Shown here: positions 1 to 9,278 of the stretch, in pieces
How the letters are laid out: every line of letters begins with the position of its first letter
Position numbering within the stretch: position 1 is the stretch's first letter
Source: Thermomonas sp.
GTDB taxonomy: Bacteria; Pseudomonadota; Gammaproteobacteria; Xanthomonadales; Xanthomonadaceae
Direction: 5' to 3'
DNA length: 17,705 nt
NCBI GenBank assembly: GCA_024711415.1
Contig: JANJSW010000038.1
Location: 1 to 17,705 of the forward strand
Position numbers and translations under genes: made by a program
The notes under the pieces: generated by a model
Databases searched by the model: none
Seen by the model: only the letters and a program-made list of their open reading frames with translations
Told to the model about the DNA's origin: nothing

Positions 1-665
1 GATCCGTCGCAGCCGCGCTTCGTGATCGGCGTGCTGGGTCCGACCAGCCGCACCGCCTCGCTATCGCCGGACGTGAACCGCCCCGGCTTCCGCGCGATCA
101 GCTTCGACGAGCTGGCGGAAGCCTATCGGGAGGCCGCGCGCGGCCTGATCGAAGGCGGCGCCGACGTGCTGATGGTGGAAACCGTGTTCGACACCCTCAA
201 TGCCAAGGCGGCGCTGTTCGCCATCGACGACGTGTTCGAAGAGATCGGGGCGCGCCTGCCGGTGATGATCTCCGGCACCATTACCGACGCATCCGGCCGC
301 ACCCTGTCCGGGCAGACCGCCGAGGCGTTCTGGTACTCGCTGCGGCACAGCCGGCCGATGGCGATCGGCCTGAACTGCGCCCTGGGCGCCAAGGACCTGC
401 GCCAGCACGTGGACGTGCTGGCCACCGTGGCCGACACCCACGTCAGCTGCCACCCCAACGCCGGCCTGCCGAATGCCTTTGGCGGCTATGACGAAACCCC
501 GGAAGACATGGCCGTGATCCTGCGCGAGTTCGCGCAGAGCGGCCTGATCAACCTGGTCGGCGGCTGCTGCGGCACCACGCCGGAACACATCGCCGCGATT
601 GCCGCCGCCGTGCGCGGGCTGCCGCCGCGGGCGGTGCCGGCCGTCGGCACGCAGGAGCAGGCGGC

Positions 666-669
<4 letters not shown>
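1..669 (+). CDS. metH: Methionine synthase, homocysteine-binding part (5' end outside window)
   Basis: Homocysteine S-methyltransferase domain of cobalamin-dependent methionine synthase. It binds and activates homocysteine through a zinc ion, for methylation by methylcobalamin held on the partner protein. The frame is open from base 1, so the start is outside the window. By comparison with E. coli MetH, roughly 120 residues are missing. The three zinc-ligand cysteines are visible: one in GLNCALGA (codon 376-378) and a pair in [10 protein letters not shown] (codons 565-570). The gene stops just after this domain, whereas E. coli MetH continues as one chain of about 1,227 residues. Its stop overlaps the next start as ATGA, so the two halves are probably translationally coupled. 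A split MetH is, from memory, usual in xanthomonads, so this is not read as a broken gene. The family call is very secure. Confidence 0.95.
653..657 (+). promoter_or_regulatory. Ribosome binding site of the second metH gene
   Basis: AGGAG lies 8 nt before the ATG at 666, inside the end of the first metH gene. It supports independent initiation of the second half at the ATGA overlap and rules out a simple unrecognised frameshift without its own start. Confidence 0.75.
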
Positions 670-3356
<2,687 letters not shown>

Positions 3357-3370
3357 GCGGAAAACCCCCG

Positions 3371-3434
3371 CCCTGCAGGAGGGCCGTCGGGCCCTACCGG
3401 GATGTTCGGGTCGGAGCTGAAGCCCCCTGCAGGG
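3371..3434. repeat. REP-like inverted pair
   Basis: Two units in opposite orientation share an outer CCCTGCAGG (3371-3379, and within the palindrome CCCTGCAGGG at 3425-3434). The left unit folds as AGGGCC-GTCG-GGCCCT (3380-3395), extendable by two G-C pairs across a bulged A. The right unit, read on the minus strand, folds as GGGGC-TTCA-GCTCC with one G-T pair. This matches the layout of xanthomonad and pseudomonad REP/BIME elements, remembered as TGTAGGAGCGGCTTCAGCCGC-like. It sits between two convergent genes, the usual location, and may act as a shared terminator or mRNA-end stabiliser. There is no T-run. Confidence 0.6.
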
Positions 3435-3455
3435 AAATCCGGCGGCAAGTCCGTG

Positions 3456-4070
3456 TCACCACACCAGGTCGTCCGGCACCTGGTATTGCGGATCGGAATA
3501 CGGATCGTCCCCGGCAGGCGCATTGGGGTCGACCTTCAACGCGACGGCCTGGGCGAAGATCGCCTCGGCCTCGGCCAGCGTGGCGGAATCCACCAGCAGG
3601 TAGCGGCCGTTCATCTGCACCACGCCCAGCTCGCCGGCGTTGAGTGCCTTCAGCTGCTCGGCGGTGACATGCACGCGCTTGATTTTTCCGCCGTACTCGA
3701 AGTGGCGGACATGCTCGGCGTCGGCCGCGTTCAGCGCCTTGTCCTTGAGGAAGGCTTCCAGCTTCGCCTTGGCCTCGCGGCGCAGGCGTGCCTCTTCCTG
3801 CTTCAGCCGCTCGGCCTCGATGCGTTCGTCCTTTTCCTTCTGCGCGCGGATCGCGTAGGCCTTGGCCAGGTCGATGTCCTCGCGCGATTTCGGGTGCTGG
3901 GGGCGCCCTTGCCGCGCCGGCCGGCCCCCGTGGCCCGGCTTGCCGGCGTGCGCGGGCTTGCCGCCCTGCCCGGCCTGCGGTTTGCGGGCATCGGGCTTCG
4001 GTCGCGGGGCGGGCTTGGGCGCGTCCTTGAAGCCAAGGCCAAGCAGCTGGTCGCGGAGGGAATGGCTCAT
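3456..4070 (-). CDS. DUF2058 (YaiL-like) protein
   Basis: A 204-residue protein of the DUF2058 family; E. coli YaiL is the remembered relative. The N-terminus (MSHSLRDQLLGLGF) and the C-terminal DDPYSDPQYQVPDDLVW match the family ends. Between them lie a Lys/Pro/Gly-rich basic low-complexity stretch (about residues 15-65), a charged coiled-coil-like segment (about 70-115), and a folded part with FEYGGKIKRVHV and VVQMNGRYLLVD. The function is poorly known. The basic region would suit nucleic-acid or ribosome association, which is inference only. The start at 4070 gives the family N-terminus, although the frame is open further upstream; no good Shine-Dalgarno is visible. It lies 14 nt after slyX and is probably the last gene of the udg-slyX group. 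The family call is firm, the role is not. Confidence 0.88.
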   Translation of the reverse strand: MSHSLRDQLLGLGFKDAPKPAPRPKPDARKPQAGQGGKPAHAGKPGHGGRPARQGRPQHPKSREDIDLAKAYAIRAQKEKDERIEAERLKQEEARLRREAKAKLEAFLKDKALNAADAEHVRHFEYGGKIKRVHVTAEQLKALNAGELGVVQMNGRYLLVDSATLAEAEAIFAQAVALKVDPNAPAGDDPYSDPQYQVPDDLVW

Positions 4071-4084
4071 GTCGGAATCGGCAG

Positions 4085-4312
4085 TCAGTAATGCGGAGGG
4101 GGCGGTTCGCTGGCGGCATCGCCGGTGACCGGGCTTGCGGCCATCGCGCTGCGCAATTGTCGCAATTCTTCCAGCGCGCGGTGCAGGCGCAGCGCGTTGC
4201 CGGCTTCTTCGCTGCGGGCGGCGGCCAGCGCGTCGCTGAGTTCCAGCAGCGCCTGCTCCTGGAAGGCCAGCCGGGTTTCCAGGTCGACCAGCCGTTGTTC
4301 GAGATCGGTCAT
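4085..4312 (-). CDS. slyX: SlyX family protein
   Basis: A 75-residue protein that begins with a heptad-rich helix ([23 protein letters not shown]) and ends in PPPHY, both hallmarks of SlyX. It is predicted to be a short soluble coiled coil; its biological role is not established. AAGGAAG directly upstream (RNA sense) is a strong ribosome binding site. The ATG overlaps the udg stop by 4 nt (ATGA), implying coupled translation. The length is the family norm. Pairing with a dehydrogenase of sugar-nucleotide metabolism is probably just operon packing. Confidence 0.92.
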   Translation of the reverse strand: MTDLEQRLVDLETRLAFQEQALLELSDALAAARSEEAGNALRLHRALEELRQLRSAMAASPVTGDAASEPPPPHY

Positions 4313-5667
4313 GCTTCTTCCTTGCGCAGCGAGCGTCCGCGGCCGATGCCGTAGTAGGCGATGCCGGCGGCTTCCACTTCGGCGGGTTCGTACAGGTTGC
4401 GGCCATCGAACAGCACCGCGTCGGCCAGCGCCTCTTTCAGCCTGGCGAAATCGGGGCTGCGGAACTGCTTCCATTCGGTCACCACGACCAGCGCGTCCGC
4501 ACCTTCCAGCGCGGCGGCGGCGGAGTCGCACAGCACCAGGTCCTCGCGCTCGCCGAAGATGCGCCGGGTTTCGCCCATCGCCTCCGGATCGAATGCACGG
4601 ACCGTCGCGCCCGCGTCCCACAGCTGCTGCAACAGGCGGCGGCTGGAAGCCTCGCGCATGTCATCGGTGTTCGGCTTGAACGCCAGCCCCCACACCGCGA
4701 TGGTCCTGCCGCGCAGGCCTTCGTCCTCGCCAAGGTCGTAGTGGCGCTGCATCAACTCGAACAGGTGGCCCTTCTGCGCGGCATTCACCGCTTCCACCGC
4801 CTCCAGCAGGCGCGGCTGCACGCCGTGCTGCTGGGCGGTGCGCGCCAGCGCCTGCACGTCCTTGGGGAAGCACGAGCCGCCATAGCCGGCGCCGGGATAG
4901 ATGAAATGCCAGCCGATGCGCGGGTCGGAGCCGATGCCCTTGCGCACCATCTCGACGTCCGCGCCCACCTGCTCGGCGATGTTGGCGATCTCGTTCATGA
5001 AGCTGATCTTGGTCGCCAGCATCGCGTTCGCCGCGTACTTGGTCAGCTCGGCGGAACGCACGTCCATCGCCACGATGCGCTCGTGGTTGCGGTTGAACGG
5101 GGCGTACAGGCGCCGCAGCGTCTCCAGCGCGGAGGCGCTGGAGGTGCCGATGACGATGCGGTCCGGGCGCATGCAGTCCTCGACCGCCGCGCCTTCCTTC
5201 AGGAATTCCGGGTTGGACACCACTTCGAAATCGATGTCCGCGCCGCGCGCGACCAGCTCGGCAGCGATGGTCGCGCGCACATTGTCGGCGGTGCCCACCG
5301 GTACGGTGGACTTGTCCACCACCACCGACGGCCGCTGGAGATGGCGGCCGATGGTGCGCGCCACTTCGCGCACGTACTGCAGGTCGGCGCTGCCATCCTC
5401 GTCCGGCGGCGTGCCCACCGCGATGAACAGCACGTCGCCGTGGGCGATGCCGGCCGTGGCGTCGGTAGTGAAGCGCAGCCGCCCGGCGGCGTGGTTGGCC
5501 TTCACCATCGGGGTCAGGCCCGGCTCGTAGATCGGCACGATGCCGTTGTTCAGGCCTTCCACCTTGACCGCGTCGACATCGACGCAGACCACATCGTGGC
5601 CGACCTCGGCCAGGCAGGTGCCGGTGACCAGGCCAACGTAGCCGGTGCCGAAAATGCAGACGCGCAT
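4309..5667 (-). CDS. udg: UDP-glucose 6-dehydrogenase
   Basis: A 452-residue NAD-dependent enzyme that oxidises UDP-glucose to UDP-glucuronate in two steps, supplying glucuronic acid for surface polysaccharides or lipid A/LPS modification. The N-terminal Rossmann fold starts with G7-T-G-Y-V-G12. The middle has [11 protein letters not shown] and the catalytic motif [10 protein letters not shown], with Cys266 as nucleophile. The C-terminal NAD/UDP-binding domain has [15 protein letters not shown]. The start at 5667 (MRVCIFGTG) places the GxGxxG motif at the usual distance. A longer reading from 5703 would begin inside a terminator hairpin and is rejected. Its stop overlaps slyX. No convincing promoter was seen in the 69 nt upstream, so transcription may come from readthrough of the isomerase terminator or a promoter inside that gene. 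UGDs and GDP-mannose dehydrogenases share this fold; the motif set favours UGD. Confidence 0.95.
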   Translation of the reverse strand: MRVCIFGTGYVGLVTGTCLAEVGHDVVCVDVDAVKVEGLNNGIVPIYEPGLTPMVKANHAAGRLRFTTDATAGIAHGDVLFIAVGTPPDEDGSADLQYVREVARTIGRHLQRPSVVVDKSTVPVGTADNVRATIAAELVARGADIDFEVVSNPEFLKEGAAVEDCMRPDRIVIGTSSASALETLRRLYAPFNRNHERIVAMDVRSAELTKYAANAMLATKISFMNEIANIAEQVGADVEMVRKGIGSDPRIGWHFIYPGAGYGGSCFPKDVQALARTAQQHGVQPRLLEAVEAVNAAQKGHLFELMQRHYDLGEDEGLRGRTIAVWGLAFKPNTDDMREASSRRLLQQLWDAGATVRAFDPEAMGETRRIFGEREDLVLCDSAAAALEGADALVVVTEWKQFRSPDFARLKEALADAVLFDGRNLYEPAEVEAAGIAYYGIGRGRSLRKEEA

Positions 5668-5684
5668 GCGCGGTATCCGTGGGC

Positions 5685-5721
5685 AAAAGAAAGGGGGACG
5701 CATCGCAAGGATACGTCCCCC
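5685..5721 (-). terminator. Intrinsic terminator after the FKBP lipoprotein gene
   Basis: Read on the minus strand, GGGGGACG (5714-5721 complement) pairs with CGTCCCCC (5693-5700 complement). The 13-nt loop contains a further possible AT/AT pair. The stem is followed by TTTCTTTT (5685-5692 complement). The stem is 8 bp and GC-rich, and it lies 15 nt past the isomerase stop. The U-tract is interrupted, so termination may be partial. It ends only 17 nt before the udg start codon. Confidence 0.8.
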
Positions 5722-5736
5722 GGTGTTCCGGAACGG

Positions 5737-6513
5737 TTACTTGCCGGACGGCGCCTTGACGATTTCCAGCAGTTCGACTTCGAACTCCAGCACCTGGTTC
5801 GGGCCGATCATCGGCGGCGCCTGCTCGCCGTAGGCCAGCTTGGCCGGGATCCAGAACTTGTACTTGGAGCCCACCGGCATCAGCTGGAGGCCTTCGGCCC
5901 AGCCCGGGATCACGCCCTGCAGCGGCAGCACGGCCGGCTCGCCGCGCTTGTAGGAGCTGTCGAATTCCTTGCCGTCCAGCAGGGTGCCCTTGTAGTTCAC
6001 CTTCACGCCGTCGGTGGCGCCGGGCTTGGCGCCCTTGCCTTCGGTGAGGACCTGGTACTGCAGGCCGGAGGCGGTGGTGACCACGCCCTGCTTCTTGCCG
6101 TTCTCGGCCAGGAACTTCTCGCCCTTGTCGAGGTTGGCCTTGCCCTCTTCCATCATCTTGGCGATCTGCTTGGCCTGCATCTTCTGGCCGAACGCCTGCA
6201 TGATCTGCTGCGCCTGCTCGTCGTTGATCAGCGCCTTGCCGCCATCCATCTGGGTGCGCAGGGCCTTGACCACGGTGTCGACGTTCACCTCGTCCTTGAT
6301 CTCGGAGAGCTGCTTGCCCATCGCCATGCCGATGGTGTAGCTGACCTGCTCCTTCTCGGTCGGCAGGCCCGGGTAACCGGTCTTGTCGGTCGCGGCCTTG
6401 TCGGCTTCGGCCTTGCTGGAGGAAACCTCGACGGGCTTGTTCTCGCCCTTGCAGGCGGACAGCGCCAGCAGCGTGGCGACGGCAATGGCGGTGGAACGGA
6501 CGAGCGGCTTCAT
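5737..6513 (-). CDS. FKBP-type peptidyl-prolyl isomerase, lipoprotein
   Basis: A 258-residue Mip/FkpA-type isomerase that catalyses cis-trans isomerisation at proline and acts as an envelope folding helper. The N-terminus is a lipoprotein signal with lipobox L18-S-A-C21, so it is membrane-anchored; the next residues are KGEN with no Asp at +2, so outer-membrane sorting is likely. An N-terminal dimerisation helix domain (about 53-140, KEQVSYTIGMAMGKQL onward) is followed by the FKBP domain (about 143-252). That domain keeps VNYKG, FDSS, GWAEGL, LAYGE and LEFEVELL, the expected active-site aromatics. A GGAG lies 10 nt before the ATG. It is 69 bases after a paralogous isomerase gene on the same strand and is followed by a terminator. 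It could be called FkpA or Mip; the family is certain, the symbol is not. Confidence 0.93.
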   Translation of the reverse strand: MKPLVRSTAIAVATLLALSACKGENKPVEVSSSKAEADKAATDKTGYPGLPTEKEQVSYTIGMAMGKQLSEIKDEVNVDTVVKALRTQMDGGKALINDEQAQQIMQAFGQKMQAKQIAKMMEEGKANLDKGEKFLAENGKKQGVVTTASGLQYQVLTEGKGAKPGATDGVKVNYKGTLLDGKEFDSSYKRGEPAVLPLQGVIPGWAEGLQLMPVGSKYKFWIPAKLAYGEQAPPMIGPNQVLEFEVELLEIVKAPSGK

Positions 6514-6582
6514 CTGCAGGAAACTCCGGGATGCGAAAAGTGGATGGCGACGGGCGCCGGCGGAAACACGATCAGGTTGGAC

Positions 6583-7497
6583 TCATTCGACGCCCAGCAG
6601 TTCCACGTCGAACACAAGGGTGGAATTGGGCGGGATGCCGGCACCGGCGCCGCGCTCACCGTAACCCAGCGCGGCGGGCACCCACAGCCGGTACCGGGCG
6701 CCCACCGGCATCATGCCCACGCCTTCGGTCCAGCCCTTGATGACCTGGTCGAGGCCGAACACGGCCGGCTCGCCGCGGTCGATGGAACTGTCGAACTTGC
6801 TGCCGTCCAGCAGCGTGCCGACGTAGTGCACGCGCACGCGCTGGCCGGGCTTGGGGCGCACGCCGTCGCCCTGCTTGAGCACCATGTACTGCAGGCCGCT
6901 GGGGGTGGTGAACACGCCCTTGACCAGTTTGTTCTTCGCCAGGAACTCCTGCTCCTGCTTCAGCGCAGCCTCGCCCTGCGCCTTGCGCTGCGCCTCGCGG
7001 GCAGCGCCCACGCGGGCGGACAGCGCGGTGCGGACCTGCTCGATCTGCGCCTGGTCCAGCAGCGGCTTGGTGCCGGTGTTGGCCCCGTCCTTCAGGCCGC
7101 GCATGAACATCGGCATGTCGAATTCGTCGCCGAGGCCGACCAGCCGGCGGCCGATGTTGGCGCCCGCCAGGATCCCCGCCTTGGCGCGGTCCAGCGCCAC
7201 CGGCGGCGTGCCCGCCTTGCGTGCGCCGATATTGAGCATCAGCCCCTGCGACAGGCGCTTGGCTTCTTCGGGATCCAGGGTCGGCTGGCCGCCGGCCATG
7301 ACCAGTTCGATGGTCTTTTGGAAGCTGGCCAGGTCCACGTCCGGCAGGCCCGGGCCGATATCCCGCGCCACGTCCTGGCCCAGCATGTAACCGACCTTGT
7401 CGCGCTCGCTGAGGCTGGCGCCGTCCTGGGCCAGCACCGGTGCAACTGCAAGTACCGCCACCAGCAGCGCGGCCAGCGCACGCAGGGAAAACTTCAT
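6583..7497 (-). CDS. FKBP-type peptidyl-prolyl isomerase with doubled N-terminal domain
   Basis: A 304-residue periplasmic isomerase of the Mip/FkpA type. A signal peptide ends in V21-L-A23, then Gln24, with no lipobox, so the product should be soluble in the periplasm, unlike its lipoprotein neighbour. Two copies of the helical N-terminal module appear: residues 32-95 (RDKVGYMLGQDVARDI start) and 102-190 (LDRAKAGILAGANIGRRL start). The FKBP domain (about 194-303) follows, with VHYVG, FDSS, GWTEGV, GYGERGAG and LVFDVELL. The usual family member has one N-terminal module, which explains the extra length. The start at 7497 is chosen because it begins the signal peptide and has GGAG 9 nt upstream; the frame is open to 7554 without a sensible N-terminus. 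It probably heads a two-gene isomerase unit. Confidence 0.92.
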   Translation of the reverse strand: MKFSLRALAALLVAVLAVAPVLAQDGASLSERDKVGYMLGQDVARDIGPGLPDVDLASFQKTIELVMAGGQPTLDPEEAKRLSQGLMLNIGARKAGTPPVALDRAKAGILAGANIGRRLVGLGDEFDMPMFMRGLKDGANTGTKPLLDQAQIEQVRTALSARVGAAREAQRKAQGEAALKQEQEFLAKNKLVKGVFTTPSGLQYMVLKQGDGVRPKPGQRVRVHYVGTLLDGSKFDSSIDRGEPAVFGLDQVIKGWTEGVGMMPVGARYRLWVPAALGYGERGAGAGIPPNSTLVFDVELLGVE

Positions 7498-7556
7498 CGT
7501 GTCGATCTCCGGATGACCTGCGGCGAGGAGCCGCGCGCAGGCGCATGAACGCACCT

Positions 7557-7585
7557 ATTGTCGTTTGCACCGCGGCAGCCGGCAA
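7557..7585 (-). promoter_or_regulatory. Candidate promoter of the isomerase genes
   Basis: On the minus strand, TTGCCG (7580-7585) and GACAAT (7557-7562) are separated by 17 nt; each matches 4 of 6 consensus positions. Transcription would start near 7550 and run into the gene starting at 7497. One arm of an 11-bp inverted repeat lies in the spacer. This is a weak match in GC-rich DNA. Confidence 0.3.
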
Positions 7586-7608
7586 TCCTGTCGCGCAGGC
7601 TGCCGCGG
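7570..7608. repeat. 11-bp perfect inverted repeat upstream of the isomerase genes
   Basis: CCGCGGCAGCC (7570-7580) and GGCTGCCGCGG (7598-7608) are perfect complements separated by 17 nt. It lies about 75 nt upstream of the isomerase start and overlaps the candidate promoter. It could be a regulator site, or an RNA hairpin if transcribed. No T-run follows on either strand, so it is unlikely to be an intrinsic terminator. Confidence 0.5.
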
Positions 7609-7683
7609 CAGCGATTCAGGCCGGCCGTGCGCGGGCCGGAAGACGGCCGGGGCAACCATGACTTCAGTTGGGTCGATCAATGC

Positions 7684-7711
7684 TTGACGGGGGATCTCGT
7701 AGTGTTATAGT
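7684..7711 (+). promoter_or_regulatory. Promoter of the YtrA-type ABC operon
   Basis: TTGACG (7684-7689) and TATAGT (7706-7711) are spaced by 16 nt, giving 5 of 6 matches in each hexamer. It is the best sigma-70 promoter in the window. The expected start near 7718 leaves a leader of about 30 nt. The -10 lies inside a palindrome described separately. Confidence 0.7.
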
Positions 7712-7723
7712 TGCCTACAACAC
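7702..7723. promoter_or_regulatory. Probable operator (palindrome over the -10)
   Basis: The arms GTGTTATAG (7702-7710) and CTACAACAC (7715-7723) are complementary at 8 of 9 positions around a 4-nt centre. The palindrome covers the -10 and the likely transcription start, so binding would block transcription. The second gene of the operon encodes a YtrA-type GntR regulator, and that subfamily is remembered to bind palindromes of the GT..TA..TA..AC kind. Autorepression by that regulator is inferred. Confidence 0.65.
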
Positions 7724-7749
7724 CGAACCCCCAGAGCAGGACGTTCACC

Positions 7750-8031
7750 ATGAACCGCAAGCTCCACAACTCCCTCAACGCGGCAATGGCCTGCAGTGCG
7801 CTGCTGACCCTGGCCGTGCTGGCCGGCGCCCCGATCGAAGCACCGGCCCCTTCCACGACGGCGCAGGCCGTCGTCGCCCCCGTCTCCGCGCCGGCAAGCG
7901 CAACGGTCGCCGCCGCGACCGCCGCCCAGCCGGCGGAGGCGATCGCTGCAAACAGCGAGCGCCGGACGTCGCGCCGCTCCTATCAATCGGTACGGATGCC
8001 GTTCTTTTCCTTCTTCCTGCCGCAGGGCTGA
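7750..8031 (+). CDS. Small exported or membrane-anchored protein, first gene of the ABC operon
   Basis: A 93-residue protein of unrecognised family. Residues 1-8 are basic and polar (MNRKLHNS). A hydrophobic segment follows at about 9-28, fitting a signal peptide or single anchor. Then comes a long Ala/Pro/Val/Thr-rich stretch (about 29-75), a basic patch (SERRTSRRS) and an aromatic end (MPFFSFFLPQG). AGGA lies 8 nt before the ATG at 7750, which decides this start over an upstream in-frame one. It is directly behind the operator-promoter and 3 nt before the regulator gene, so it is the promoter-proximal member of the unit. It could be a ligand, adaptor or sensor peptide for the ABC system, but nothing in the sequence proves that. 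Codon use looks like the neighbours. Confidence 0.7.
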   Translation: MNRKLHNSLNAAMACSALLTLAVLAGAPIEAPAPSTTAQAVVAPVSAPASATVAAATAAQPAEAIAANSERRTSRRSYQSVRMPFFSFFLPQG

Positions 8032-8034
8032 ATC

Positions 8035-8406
8035 ATGGTTGCCGTCGAATGGAGCGATAGCGCTCCGATCTACCGCCAGCTGAAGGACCGCGTCGTCGCG
8101 ATGATGCTCGACGGGGTGCTCAAGCCGGGCGATGCGCTGCCCTCGGTCCGCCAGGTGGCGGCCGAGTACCAGCTGAATCCAATCACCGTCTCGCGCGCCT
8201 ACCAGGAGCTCGCGGACGAACAACTCGTCGAGAAACGAAGGGGACTGGGCATGTACGTCACCGAAGGCGCCAATGCGCGCCTGCTGCAGAGCGAACGCGA
8301 GCGTTTCCTGCGCGAGGAATGGCCGCTGGTCATGGAGCGCATCCAGCGCCTCGGCCTGAGCATCCAGGAGCTGCTGGAACCGCAGCAGAAGTGGGCCCCC
8401 AAGTGA
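8035..8406 (+). CDS. GntR family regulator, YtrA subfamily
   Basis: A 123-residue DNA-binding regulator. The winged helix-turn-helix covers about residues 11-76, with PIYRQLKDRV, the GDALPSVRQVA recognition-loop signature, LNPITVSRAYQEL and the wing GLGMYV. After it comes only a short helical tail of about 45 residues for dimerisation, with no large effector domain. That size and layout define the YtrA subfamily, whose genes usually sit with ABC transporter genes, as here. In Bacillus subtilis the ytr operon responds to cell-wall-active antibiotics; whether that signal applies here is unknown. Its likely target is the palindrome at 7702-7723. It starts 3 nt after the small-protein gene and ends at or within the ATPase start, so translation is probably coupled. 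Confidence 0.93.
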   Translation: MVAVEWSDSAPIYRQLKDRVVAMMLDGVLKPGDALPSVRQVAAEYQLNPITVSRAYQELADEQLVEKRRGLGMYVTEGANARLLQSERERFLREEWPLVMERIQRLGLSIQELLEPQQKWAPK

Positions 8407-8414
8407 GCACCGCC

Positions 8415-9278
8415 ATGACCACTCCCGTCATTGAAGCCCGCGGCCTGCGCAAGGCCTACAAGAACAAGCTGGCGCTGGACAACACCACGTTCGACATCCC
8501 CTCCGGCCGCATCGTCGGCCTGATCGGTCCGAACGGCGCCGGCAAGACCACCGCACTCAAGGCGATCCTCGGCCTGATCCCGTTCGACGGCGACCTGAAG
8601 GTGCTGGGCAAGGACCCGCGCACCCAGCGCGACGAACTGATGAACGAGGTCTGCTTCATCGCCGACGTCGCCGTGCTGCCGCGCTGGATCACCGTGGCCC
8701 AGGCCATCGAGTTCGTCGCCGGCGTGCATCCGCGCTTCGACGCCGCAAAGTGCCGGCGCTTCCTCGAAGGCACCCAGCTCAAGCCGGGCCTGAAGGTGCG
8801 CGAGATGTCCAAGGGCATGATCGTGCAGCTGCACCTGGCGCTGGTGATGGCCATCGACGCCCGCCTGCTGGTCCTGGACGAGCCCACCCTGGGCCTGGAC
8901 ATCCTCTACCGCAAGCAGTTCTACCAGCGCCTGCTGGAGGACTACTTCGACGAGGACAAGACCATCCTGGTCACCACCCACCAGGTCGAGGAGATCGAGC
9001 ACATCCTCACCGACGTGATGTTCATCCGCGACGGCAGGATCGCGCTGGACACGCCGATGGAATCGCTGGGCGAGCGCTACACCGAAGTCCTGGTGGATGC
9101 CGGCAAGCAGGACGCCGCTCGCGCCCTCAAGCCCATCGACGAGCGCGCGCTGCCGTTCGGCAAGACCGTGATGATGTTCGACGGCGCCGACCGCGCCCGA
9201 CTCGGCGAACTGGGCGAGACCCGCACCCCCGGCCTGGCCGACCTGTTCGTCGCCACCATGAAAGGAACCTACGCATGA
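8415..9278 (+). CDS. ABC transporter ATP-binding protein
   Basis: A 287-residue ATPase of the BcrA/NatA/YtrB-like group that energises the membrane partner encoded next. Walker A is G38-PNGAGKTT46. The signature position has M131-SKGM135, a variant of LSGGQ common in this group. Walker B is L151-LVLDE156 and the switch histidine is H189 in TTHQ. The usual Q-loop glutamine is not obvious: the segment reads VCFIADVAVLP. The last 90 residues form a C-terminal accessory region. The chosen ATG at 8415 lies 8 nt after the regulator stop. An in-frame GTG at 8403 would overlap that stop as GTGA and add four residues; it cannot be excluded. The 3' end overlaps the permease gene by 4 nt. It is cytoplasmic, acting at the inner membrane. 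Confidence 0.94.
   Translation: MTTPVIEARGLRKAYKNKLALDNTTFDIPSGRIVGLIGPNGAGKTTALKAILGLIPFDGDLKVLGKDPRTQRDELMNEVCFIADVAVLPRWITVAQAIEFVAGVHPRFDAAKCRRFLEGTQLKPGLKVREMSKGMIVQLHLALVMAIDARLLVLDEPTLGLDILYRKQFYQRLLEDYFDEDKTILVTTHQVEEIEHILTDVMFIRDGRIALDTPMESLGERYTEVLVDAGKQDAARALKPIDERALPFGKTVMMFDGADRARLGELGETRTPGLADLFVATMKGTYA

Noticed and set aside
5668..5703. A longer udg start at 5703 adding 12 residues
   Set aside because: It would begin inside the isomerase terminator hairpin and put extra residues before the Rossmann fold, against the family pattern.
4741..7548. A 935-codon open frame on the plus strand
   Set aside because: It spans udg and both isomerase genes on the opposite strand and crosses their intergenic regions and a terminator. 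Composition is His/Gly/Ala-rich without motifs.
7545..7661. A 38-codon plus-strand frame in the divergent gap
   Set aside because: Ala-rich, with poor spacing of any ribosome binding site, and it runs across both hairpins. No reason to think it is translated.
8403..8414. GTG start for the ABC ATPase overlapping the regulator stop
   Set aside because: Plausible (GTGA overlap), but the ATG at 8415 gives a normal N-terminus. Kept only as an alternative.
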